Source: a virus. From it: a DNA stretch of 22,282 bases. The position numbers and the translations under genes were made by a program. Location: IMG/VR virus record IMGVR_UViG_3300009024_000079, positions 1 through 22,282 of that record; one strand, 5' to 3'. This document shows positions 1-5,497 of the stretch, in pieces. The notes under the pieces were generated by a model. That model did not search any database. It worked only from the letters and a program-made list of their open reading frames with translations, and was not told the origin of the DNA. Each line of letters starts with the position of its first letter. Within the stretch, counting starts at the first letter, position 1.

Positions 1-359
1 ATGGCGTCGCCAGACGGCTTGCCAAAATATCTTGCTGGGTCTTTGAGGCACAGTAGCTTATATACTATATAGCTACATGCTACAGTAGATGTAAAGTCTT
101 TACCGCTACCCTTTCCAAGCTGCAGGATAACCTCATTCTTTGTATACTTCTTGTAGTACCTAGCCCCCTCTTCAGCACCCATTATCTGTTCTAGGTCTTC
201 TTGCTTATAGATCTGGCTCATGGCCTCTACAATGTCATACTGCACCTGTGATAGTGGTGGTTGGCCAAGAAAGTCTTCACCCTCTACGAATGTTTTAGCG
301 TCTACGGGTATTTCTGCAAATGGGCTATCCTGAAGTGCTTCTAAAAAGTCATCAAACAT
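1..359 (-). CDS. terL: Terminase large subunit, N-terminal part (runs off window)
   Basis: This is the ATPase/nuclease motor that packages DNA into the prohead; only its first 119 codons are visible. The ATG at 359-357 shares one base with the stop of the upstream gene (TAATG), which indicates translational coupling. A P-loop is seen at residues 82-88 (GKGSGKD) followed by FTST, with a hydrophobic strand VILQL just before it, as in the N-terminal ATPase domain of large terminases. The residue after the P-loop lysine is Asp rather than Ser/Thr. The 81 residues before the P-loop fit the usual N-terminal adaptor segment. Position right after a small HTH protein (probable TerS) supports the call. 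Walker B and the RNase H-like nuclease domain lie outside the window. A different P-loop ATPase is possible but less likely. Confidence 0.85.
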   Translation of the reverse strand, partial: MFDDFLEALQDSPFAEIPVDAKTFVEGEDFLGQPPLSQVQYDIVEAMSQIYKQEDLEQIMGAEEGARYYKKYTKNEVILQLGKGSGKDFTSTVACSYIVYKLLCLKDPARYFGKPSGDA

Positions 360-889
360 TACTCGCTCACAATCGTAACTGTTTCTCCAGGCTTTGTAGC
401 ACGTGATAGCCTACGCATAATTTCATCACGAATCTCTGGGTGCTCCGATGCGATGTCCTTTAGGATTTCAATTAGGGCCTGCTGCCTCTCTTCAATTGCA
501 ACCATCTCTTCAGCCATCTCTTTATTCTCTAGCAGGCCAGCCTTTTGTAGCATATCAATCCTCGTACGCTCAAGATCCATTACTAGCTTAATGCCTGCTG
601 TCTTTGCCCCCAGGTTGGCTACTGTGGTAGCTTCATCTATTACTTCGTATGCCTTTTGAATAAGCTTACTGTAGTGTGTGTCTGCTCCAACAAGGGCTTC
701 CTTAGCTCTTGCACGAATAGCTGCATTGTCGGATGCCATTGCTCGCCACTCATTAATATATGATACAACCTTTTGTCTTGGTAGTGCAAGCTCTTTAGAA
801 ATCTGGGTCTCTGGTGTACCAGCCAAATATTTTTCAACTACCCTGTTTACTTGATCAAGGTGCTCTACTGTTAAGTCTTCAAACGACAC
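359..889 (-). CDS. terS: Probable terminase small subunit (HTH protein)
   Basis: This is probably the DNA-recognition subunit of the packaging terminase. I chose the GTG at 889-887 (176 residues): it has AGAGG seven bases upstream and overlaps the previous gene by only 11 bases, while the frame's farther start at 979 would force a 101-base overlap. From the GTG, residues about 25-50 look like a helix-turn-helix (ETQISKELALPRQKVVSYI), followed by a long helical part rich in Glu, Lys and Ala (residues about 60-155), as expected for oligomerising TerS proteins. It ends in TAA shared with the terL start. The TerS call rests on the HTH and its place immediately before terL; the sequence itself is not diagnostic, and another small DNA-binding protein is possible. 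Confidence 0.7.
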   Translation of the reverse strand: MSFEDLTVEHLDQVNRVVEKYLAGTPETQISKELALPRQKVVSYINEWRAMASDNAAIRARAKEALVGADTHYSKLIQKAYEVIDEATTVANLGAKTAGIKLVMDLERTRIDMLQKAGLLENKEMAEEMVAIEERQQALIEILKDIASEHPEIRDEIMRRLSRATKPGETVTIVSE

Positions 890-1163
890 GCTTGGCCCTC
901 TTTCCTCTTTGTGGAATACGCTTGATACGGTCTTCCTTAAATGCACGGAACTGCTGTGCCTTGCCCCTAAATATCTCAAAGCAGTCTACCCACTGTGAGC
1001 CAGTTAGATCGTTTGTAGTAATTCCTACAAACTTAAACTTAGTTCCGTACTCACCTTTAACTTTAATAATGTCGCCTGCTTCAATGGGGAACCCATTAAC
1101 TTCCATGTATGGAACTGTTGTTAGGTTATTTGGTTCTACGTGTACCCTCTTGCGTCTTCCCAT
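879..1163 (-). CDS. Small basic protein of unknown function
   Basis: 94 residues. A GGGAG Shine-Dalgarno sits about six bases before the ATG. Both ends are basic (MGRRKR at the start, GKRAKR near the end), and the centre alternates short hydrophobic strands with Gly (GDIIKVKGEYGTKFKFVGI), which suggests a small beta-barrel of the SH3 kind, possibly nucleic-acid binding. There are no Cys pairs, signal peptide or membrane segment. It lies directly upstream of the probable small terminase and overlaps its GTG start by 11 bases, so it may be co-translated with the packaging genes. I do not recognise a named family. Confidence 0.75.
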   Translation of the reverse strand: MGRRKRVHVEPNNLTTVPYMEVNGFPIEAGDIIKVKGEYGTKFKFVGITTNDLTGSQWVDCFEIFRGKAQQFRAFKEDRIKRIPQRGKRAKRVV

Positions 1164-1173
1164 TCTGATCTCC

Positions 1174-1329
1174 CTATCCCTCTGTCTTTGTTATTGAAAT
1201 TATTTTATTGCATTTGCTACAAGTCTCGTACGTGTTACCAGTATATGGGCATGATGCAGTCACGACATCTTCATGGGCACACCTACGCTGTCTTGCTTTT
1301 GTAGATAGTATCGTAATAAAACTAATCAT
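1174..1329 (-). CDS. Small zinc-ribbon-like protein, 51 residues
   Basis: The ATG at 1329-1327 opens a 51-codon frame ending in TAG at 1176-1174, ten bases before the next start. It has a CxH pair (C17, H19), then C27, and a CxxC pair (C37, C40), spacing typical of a treble-clef or zinc-ribbon site. The basic segment KARQRR precedes the first ligand. The ribosome binding site is weak (GACGG region), so the exact start is uncertain, but the frame fills the gap between two other genes without leaving non-coding sequence. Probably a small nucleic-acid-binding or protein-docking zinc protein; no specific role can be read. Confidence 0.6.
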   Translation of the reverse strand: MISFITILSTKARQRRCAHEDVVTASCPYTGNTYETCSKCNKIISITKTEG

Positions 1330-1332
1330 CGA

Positions 1333-1488
1333 CTACCGTCTCGACTTTCTTAGTCCAAACTTTGCCAGGTAAACATAGATAGTTTCAATACTGGCTCCGC
1401 ACTCTTTTGCAATCTGCTCTGGAGTCTTTTTGTCTATGTGGTATCTTTTCTTTAACCAAACTTCTGATGTATATAGTTTAGCAGCCAT
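1333..1488 (-). CDS. Small helix-turn-helix protein, 51 residues
   Basis: An ATG at 1488-1486 opens a 51-codon frame ending in TAG at 1335-1333. The protein starts MAAKLYTSEVWLKKRYHID, then has a clear HTH of the homeodomain-like/resolvase-tail type: KTPEQIAKECGASIETIYV, followed by a basic end (FGLRKSRR). The layout (Trp/Leu first helix, EQIAKECG helix 2, turn, SIETIYVYL recognition helix) fits sequence-specific DNA binding. It begins three bases after the RuvC-like gene. It could be a small transcription regulator or a terminase-associated DNA-binding factor. A strong Shine-Dalgarno is not visible. Confidence 0.7.
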   Translation of the reverse strand: MAAKLYTSEVWLKKRYHIDKKTPEQIAKECGASIETIYVYLAKFGLRKSRR

Positions 1489-1491
1489 GTC

Positions 1492-2046
1492 TTAGTCTGT
1501 CAACCCCTTCAACTTATCTATATTATTTACAGCATAATGACCAATTCCAATCGCATCTGAAACGTCATTGTCTGTTACGATTTTATCATAGTTAATCTCA
1601 ATAAGCTTTATAGTCCTATTCTTTCTTACGGACCGCTCGTTATTTTTGTACCAAGATTTGCTTTTGCCTGGGTTCTCGGACATCAGCTTAAACTTTTCTT
1701 CCTTGGTTAAAGCCTTGTTTCCCAAATAGTTTTGCCACGTAATTGGTGGAACAGACACAGCCTTTTTGATTCCCGAAGAAATTGCTGCACCAACTATTGA
1801 TCCTTGTACCAGGGTTAGGTCCAGCAGGGTCTTGGGGCTATTCAGGAATACTACCTGCTCAATAACTATATAGTCTACATCAAAGATCTCAAAGATTGCC
1901 TGTGTTTTCCTAGCTGCGTCGCCAACCTTCTCAAAAGCATTATCCCCAGAGAAATTTATCTTTCCATACTTAATTAATTGATCATCGTGAAAGATGGCAA
2001 AGGCCATACTGTTAGTACTAGCATCAATAGAGCAGATCTTATTCAT
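1492..2046 (-). CDS. ruvC: RuvC-like Holliday junction resolvase (RNase H fold)
   Basis: 184 residues, close to bacterial RuvC (about 170). The three acidic motifs of the RNase H-like fold are in order: IDAS with D8 near the N-terminus, YIVIEQ with E63 at the end of a strand, and a C-terminal DVSDAIGIG with D161 and D164. The DA-I-x-G-H pattern near the end is typical of RuvC-type resolvases. It would cut branched DNA from recombination or concatemers before packaging. The start overlaps the upstream zinc-ribbon gene by eight bases. A basic stretch (NNERSVRKNRTIK, about 135-147) may bind DNA. Whether it resolves four-way junctions or acts as a broader nuclease cannot be read from sequence. 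Confidence 0.85.
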   Translation of the reverse strand: MNKICSIDASTNSMAFAIFHDDQLIKYGKINFSGDNAFEKVGDAARKTQAIFEIFDVDYIVIEQVVFLNSPKTLLDLTLVQGSIVGAAISSGIKKAVSVPPITWQNYLGNKALTKEEKFKLMSENPGKSKSWYKNNERSVRKNRTIKLIEINYDKIVTDNDVSDAIGIGHYAVNNIDKLKGLTD

Positions 2047-2326
2047 CTTTACCCTTTATGATGCCCTTGATTTCTCGCAGAGCTCTAGATACGTCTTGTG
2101 GGTTAACGAGACATTTCTCACAAAGTACCTCGTCATTGTATGCCGAGAGTCTTGACTGGCAAGCTTTACACAGCCTAACCTTTCCCAGTTTACGAGAGCG
2201 TCTTGTTATTGCATAACGTTCTGCAATTTTCTCCTTAGTCGCTTCTTCTCGACATTCTGGAGAACAGTATATCTGGTAAGATATCTTAGTGGTAAATGGT
2301 AGGCTACACCATTGACAGTTTTTCAT
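2039..2326 (-). CDS. Double zinc-ribbon protein
   Basis: 95 residues with two likely metal sites. The N-terminal one is C4-x2-C7 paired with C21-x3-C25 (YCSPEC); the second is LCKAC (C53, C56) paired with LCEKC (C69, C72). Between them is a basic helix (KEKIAERYAITRRSRKLGK). The C-terminal residues (VSRALREIKGIIKGKDE) are helical. A good ribosome site (GGAG, seven bases) precedes the ATG. It overlaps the end of the Cas4-like gene by 23 bases and the start of the RuvC-like gene by eight, so the three are probably co-translated. Likely a DNA- or protein-binding accessory factor of the nucleases; enzymatic activity is not evident. Confidence 0.75.
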   Translation of the reverse strand: MKNCQWCSLPFTTKISYQIYCSPECREEATKEKIAERYAITRRSRKLGKVRLCKACQSRLSAYNDEVLCEKCLVNPQDVSRALREIKGIIKGKDE

Positions 2327-3104
2327 CTATAGGCTCCAAGGAATTGATCTTAACGACTCCCTTGCCAGCCTCATCACAAGTTGCCCTAATCGGACATGTC
2401 TTGCAAATCTTTGAATTAGATCTATAGTTTTTCTCGGGCAGGGTTCTATCGACCCATGCCTTTCTGACCGTTCTCATCCAATCAAATGCCTGGTTTACCC
2501 ACCGTACATAATAGTCATTGATTTCTACTGGAAGTATCAGTAGCTCATGATTGTTTTTGTTTTCATAAATAAGGACAGCTTCTGTCTTATTCAGAATCTT
2601 CATATAAATAAGTAGTTGGATTAGGTGATACTTTGCTGGCTTACCTGCAGCCTTGCGGTACTCAAATGCTTCCATTGGCATTGTCTTAATCTCACCAAGT
2701 AGCTCTTTGCCCTCCCAATTAAGCATTACGTCACCGTAACCAAAGATTGGCGGGTCTTCGCTAATTACCTTGAACTCAGAGTCAGCCAGGAAATCGTCTA
2801 CGTTTCCCATGGCTTCCTGAATACGCTCGTGAGACTTAGTGCCAGCGGTCATGTTTGCACCACCGTATGCGTCTGCGTTGTCTTCAAAGGTGGTGCCGTC
2901 AAATGCTAGGTACCAGTATCTTGGACATTCCCCATGGCTAAATGCAATTGTGCTTGGAGCAAAAGACTTTTTCTGTTGGTGTTTTGCAACACGCTTAACA
3001 GTATAGCCAGACTTAATCTTTTCTATCAACTGATCAGTGTCAAGAAAGGATGCCTTCTTTGCTTCATGCTTTAGCATTACTTCGCTTAATAGATTTTTTG
3101 CCAT
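2304..3104 (-). CDS. Cas4-like PD-(D/E)XK nuclease with Fe-S cysteines
   Basis: 266 residues. It carries the Cas4/RecB nuclease signature: GTKSHE (H92), GYGDV (D125), GEIKT (E138-x-K140) and Q163 in LIQLLIY, plus four cysteines placed as in [4Fe-4S] members (C60, then C234, C237, C243). Such enzymes degrade single-stranded or duplex DNA ends. In a phage lacking any CRISPR array the expected use is DNA end processing for recombination or replication, beside the RecA-like and resolvase genes. The N-terminal 50 residues are basic and of unclear role. No ribosome site is obvious before the ATG, which lies six bases after the previous gene, suggesting coupling. All catalytic residues are intact. 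Confidence 0.88.
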   Translation of the reverse strand: MAKNLLSEVMLKHEAKKASFLDTDQLIEKIKSGYTVKRVAKHQQKKSFAPSTIAFSHGECPRYWYLAFDGTTFEDNADAYGGANMTAGTKSHERIQEAMGNVDDFLADSEFKVISEDPPIFGYGDVMLNWEGKELLGEIKTMPMEAFEYRKAAGKPAKYHLIQLLIYMKILNKTEAVLIYENKNNHELLILPVEINDYYVRWVNQAFDWMRTVRKAWVDRTLPEKNYRSNSKICKTCPIRATCDEAGKGVVKINSLEPIDEKLSMV

Positions 3105-3110
3105 GTTGTG

Positions 3111-3431
3111 TTAGCGAGTTATATACTTTAGGGCTGCCACAAGATCCTTGATGGACTCTGCTGCTGTATAGTATATGTTCTTCTTCGCTCTATCTCCCTT
3201 ATCTACATTTGTCATCCAAGTCGCCTTGAATGACATTTTGGCTGCAATTGCTTGCAGGCGAACAATTTCAAGAGTAGCAACCTGAATTGGAATGTCTGGC
3301 CTTACGATAAGCTTAGCAATCATAGTTAATGCCTGCGTAAGCTCTTCGTCCTGCATAAATTCTGAGATCTCTGCAAGACCATTTACCATTTCTAATGTTG
3401 TCTTCTCTTCTTTTACTTCTTGTTCCACCAT
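3111..3431 (-). CDS. Small helical protein of unknown function
   Basis: 106 residues, predicted mainly alpha-helical: an acidic N-terminus (EQEVKEEKTTLEMV), a central helical hairpin (EELTQALTMIAKLI and VATLEIVRLQAIAAKM) and a C-terminal helix (IKDLVAALKYITR). There is no cysteine, signal peptide or membrane segment. It is preceded by a TGGTATAAT motif whose hexamer ends three bases before the ATG, instead of a normal ribosome site, and it follows the exonuclease gene whose stop lies inside that motif. Its place between an exonuclease and a Cas4-like nuclease hints at an accessory role in DNA metabolism. I do not recognise a family. Confidence 0.75.
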   Translation of the reverse strand: MVEQEVKEEKTTLEMVNGLAEISEFMQDEELTQALTMIAKLIVRPDIPIQVATLEIVRLQAIAAKMSFKATWMTNVDKGDRAKKNIYYTAAESIKDLVAALKYITR

Positions 3432-3434
3432 ACT

Positions 3435-3443
3435 ATTATACCA
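3435..3443 (-). promoter_or_regulatory. TGGTATAAT motif before helical unknown gene
   Basis: Full extended -10-like sequence overlapping the exonuclease stop codon; the hexamer ends three bases before the ATG of the 106-residue gene. A TTGTAA lies 15 bases upstream (4 of 6 matches to the -35 consensus, short spacer). The very close ATG means a conventional start at +7 would fall at or after the start codon, so it may instead be a translation or processing signal. Confidence 0.4.
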
Positions 3444-4044
3444 CGAACTCGCCGTTTACAATGTTTTGCTTGTCTTTGCTAGTGACACTAGCCTTGCCAA
3501 CAAACCATGGTAGCAGGATATCATATAGATCAATCAGAAGGTTTACATCTTGGATCTGGTACTTCTTCATCTCTGCCCAGGCCTTTGGGTCACCTGCCAT
3601 ACAGTTAATCCATAGCTTGAATCCTGAGTGCTTTACCTTTGCACCAACGCCAAGCTTTTGTGCAACATAGTCTAGCTTGTTAGATGGGAACTGAAAGTTA
3701 GCCTTAACAATACTCATTAGGTCAAGGTCCTTGACTGGTGATGGTGGAGTGAAACCATTCTCTAGGAATTCACGATTGATGTGCTTGTGGTCAAATGCCG
3801 CTGAGTTCCAGCCAACTAGAACATCGGCCTCTTCCATTAGAGCGTGTAGCTCTTCTAGCATTACCCTGTATCCGTCGTGGTGCACAGACTTAAAGATAAC
3901 TTTCTTTGTGCCACCCCACCTTGCGCCAAAGCAAAGCATTGTTGTTGGCTCAATAATTTGGTCTATGCTTACGTTCTGATCCCATAGACCCCAAACATAA
4001 GCTTTAATTGGTGTAGTCTCAATATCTAAATACAGTGTCTTCAT
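3436..4044 (-). CDS. DnaQ-like 3'-5' exonuclease
   Basis: 202 residues of DEDD-type exonuclease. The ExoI motif is LDIET (D7, E9), ExoII is VGWNSAAFD (N80, D85), and ExoIII is YQIQD (Y162, D166), which makes it a DEDDy enzyme. It has no polymerase domain attached. The C-family polymerase is encoded about 1.4 kb upstream in the same operon, so a proofreading role in trans is plausible, as DnaQ does for DnaE in bacteria; a separate DNA-processing role is equally possible. The start shares its last base with the stop of the resolvase-like gene (TAATG), implying coupling. The stop codon TAA lies inside a TATAAT motif ahead of the next gene. Confidence 0.87.
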   Translation of the reverse strand: MKTLYLDIETTPIKAYVWGLWDQNVSIDQIIEPTTMLCFGARWGGTKKVIFKSVHHDGYRVMLEELHALMEEADVLVGWNSAAFDHKHINREFLENGFTPPSPVKDLDLMSIVKANFQFPSNKLDYVAQKLGVGAKVKHSGFKLWINCMAGDPKAWAEMKKYQIQDVNLLIDLYDILLPWFVGKASVTSKDKQNIVNGEFVV

Positions 4045-4334
4045 TATTTTTTGCTTTCTTCTATTAGTTGTTCTAGTAAACCTAATTCAATTATGGCCAG
4101 CCTAGTCTTCCTATTGGTCTCTCCCAATACTACGACAATTGCTGGGTCATTCTTATTCTTCATGGCATCGGTGGTGGCCTTGGCCCAGTTGTCCTGGTTT
4201 ACTGTAAACCCTTTAGGATATTCCTTAAAGTCTACAGTAAAGTTTTCCCAAGTAGCGTCACCCTTCTTTGTGCCACGACCGCTATTCTTAATAGCCTTGG
4301 CACCTAGACGACTAGTTTCTGATCTCTCGCTCAT
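4044..4334 (-). CDS. Resolvase-like PD-(D/E)XK endonuclease
   Basis: 96 residues from the ATG at 4334-4332. The frame extends to a GTG at 4391, but that would deepen the overlap with the upstream zinc-ribbon gene to 80 bases and add a tail unlike the family. Seen: an N-terminal helix with E6 (SERSETSRLG), a Gly/Lys loop then GD (D26), a strand pair with D35-x-K37 (VDFKEY), and a later hydrophobic strand PAIVVVLG. This order resembles small archaeal-type Holliday junction resolvases and phage VRR-like nucleases, with Asp in place of the usual Glu of E-x-K. It probably cuts branched DNA. A second junction-cutting candidate (RuvC-like) lies 2 kb downstream. Confidence 0.65.
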   Translation of the reverse strand: MSERSETSRLGAKAIKNSGRGTKKGDATWENFTVDFKEYPKGFTVNQDNWAKATTDAMKNKNDPAIVVVLGETNRKTRLAIIELGLLEQLIEESKK

Positions 4335-4497
4335 AGTCCTGTTTCTTTTTCTTAACACCCAAGGATACCATGGATACGTGCTTTTGTCCACACATCCAGG
4401 TGATTTCTTTTGTTTCTGGATAAAGCCTAATACTTGTAACTATTTCTTTACAGGTGTGACAAGGAAACTTTCCCTGAAATATCTCGTACCTAGCCAT
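4312..4497 (-). CDS. Small zinc-finger protein, 61 residues
   Basis: Visible ligands are C13 and C16 (FPCHTCKEI) and C36 plus H40 (WMCGQKH), a one-site zinc ribbon on two beta-hairpins. The C-terminal third is highly charged (VKKKKQDYEREIRN). AAGG lies nine bases before the ATG, and the start overlaps the recA stop by eight bases. The far end overlaps the resolvase-like gene by 23 bases. Most likely a small nucleic-acid-binding accessory protein in the recombination operon; no enzymatic motif is present. Confidence 0.75.
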   Translation of the reverse strand: MARYEIFQGKFPCHTCKEIVTSIRLYPETKEITWMCGQKHVSMVSLGVKKKKQDYEREIRN

Positions 4498-5497
4498 TTA
4501 GTTTTGCCTTAATACTTTCTTGTAACTCTGGGTTATCACGAACATGCGTTACAAATGCATCCCTACCCTGAACCTTATTGCCATCTGGTAGGATATACCA
4601 TGCACCAGTTCTCTCAACATACCCCATCATTTCCGCTGTATCTACCAGGTCACCAATGTCATCAATTCCGATCAGGTCTCCCCTAAACATAAAGTCATAC
4701 TCGCCAGACTCTCCTGGAGCTGACGTCTTAGAGTTCTGAACTTCCCAGCGTACTCTACGGCCCACCTTTTGCTCAATAAGCTTGTCTCCAACCTTAATCT
4801 TTCTCTTCACCGCATTGTTGTCAGACGATGATGAGAATAGCTTTACAATAGTTGATGAGAAGAACTGCGTTGCGTTACCGCCAGTAGGAACTGACTGAGT
4901 ATACATTGCAGTAATATTGTTACGTGCCTGTGAGATAGCAACAATAAGTGCTGGCTTCTCCTGGTTGTTAGCGTAGTTAATCATCATCCAAGCATGCTTT
5001 AGGTCTTTAGACTCTGATCCAATCTGCTTGGTCTTGTCTAGTTCCTTTAGCTCTGTAGAGTCCTTCTCAAAGTATACCGCTGGTAGTAGCGAGCTTATAG
5101 AATCAATTACGACCATATCAACGCCTGCGTGCAAGAGAGCAACTACAACATCGACCATGTCGTTAATACTTCTGGCCTCGGAGTAGATTAGCTGAGAGGT
5201 ATCTACCCCTAGCTTCTCTGCCCACTCTTGGTCATAGGACATCTCTGCGTCTACCCATGCACAAAGCTTTCCTTCTTTTTGTGCCATACCAATTGTCTGC
5301 AAGCAAAGCGAAGACTTTGCACTAGACTTACTTCCCCATAAAAGAACTTGTCTTCCATATGGAAAGCCTCCACCTAAAGCAGCATTTAAGCCTGGGCTAG
5401 GTGTGGGCTGAAACTCGGTCTTAATGCCTACAGCAGGCCCTAGACGCTTTCTGATCTTTGGATCTAGCATCGCTAGAGCTTCATCAATTGTTGTCAA
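4490..5497 (-). CDS. recA: RecA-like recombinase
   Basis: 335 residues, the length of bacterial RecA. The start is TTG at 5497-5495, supported by GGAGG six bases upstream; the next in-frame start is an ATG nine codons later. Seen: P-loop region at 55-62 (GSKSSAKS), DAE with E85 as candidate catalytic glutamate, and Walker B MVVIDSIS (D132). SQARNNI and QFFSSTIVKL match the L1 and L2 neighbourhoods of RecA. It would form filaments on single-stranded DNA and catalyse strand exchange during recombination-dependent replication or repair. The glycine before the P-loop lysine is Ala, a departure from the consensus G-x4-G-K-[ST]. It overlaps the polymerase gene by 14 bases. Confidence 0.9.
   Translation of the reverse strand: MTTIDEALAMLDPKIRKRLGPAVGIKTEFQPTPSPGLNAALGGGFPYGRQVLLWGSKSSAKSSLCLQTIGMAQKEGKLCAWVDAEMSYDQEWAEKLGVDTSQLIYSEARSINDMVDVVVALLHAGVDMVVIDSISSLLPAVYFEKDSTELKELDKTKQIGSESKDLKHAWMMINYANNQEKPALIVAISQARNNITAMYTQSVPTGGNATQFFSSTIVKLFSSSSDNNAVKRKIKVGDKLIEQKVGRRVRWEVQNSKTSAPGESGEYDFMFRGDLIGIDDIGDLVDTAEMMGYVERTGAWYILPDGNKVQGRDAFVTHVRDNPELQESIKAKLNG

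Noticed and set aside
453-659. Plus-strand open frames throughout (for example 453-659, 814-1197, 4051-4512, 6952-7455, 21767-22060)
   Set aside because: Each lies opposite a well-supported minus-strand gene, has low-complexity Ser/Leu-rich composition typical of antisense frames, and has no recognisable motif.
890-979. Longer start for the small terminase at 979
   Set aside because: It would overlap the previous gene by 101 bases and its extra 30 residues resemble out-of-frame sequence; the GTG at 889 has a good ribosome site.
2304-3104. Part of a CRISPR-Cas system
   Set aside because: No repeat array, cas1 or cas2 is seen; the Cas4-like protein lies in a phage recombination operon.
4335-4391. 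Longer GTG start at 4391 for the resolvase-like gene
   Set aside because: It would overlap the zinc-finger gene by 80 bases; the extra residues are encoded over that gene and the ATG at 4334 begins in the expected place for the family.
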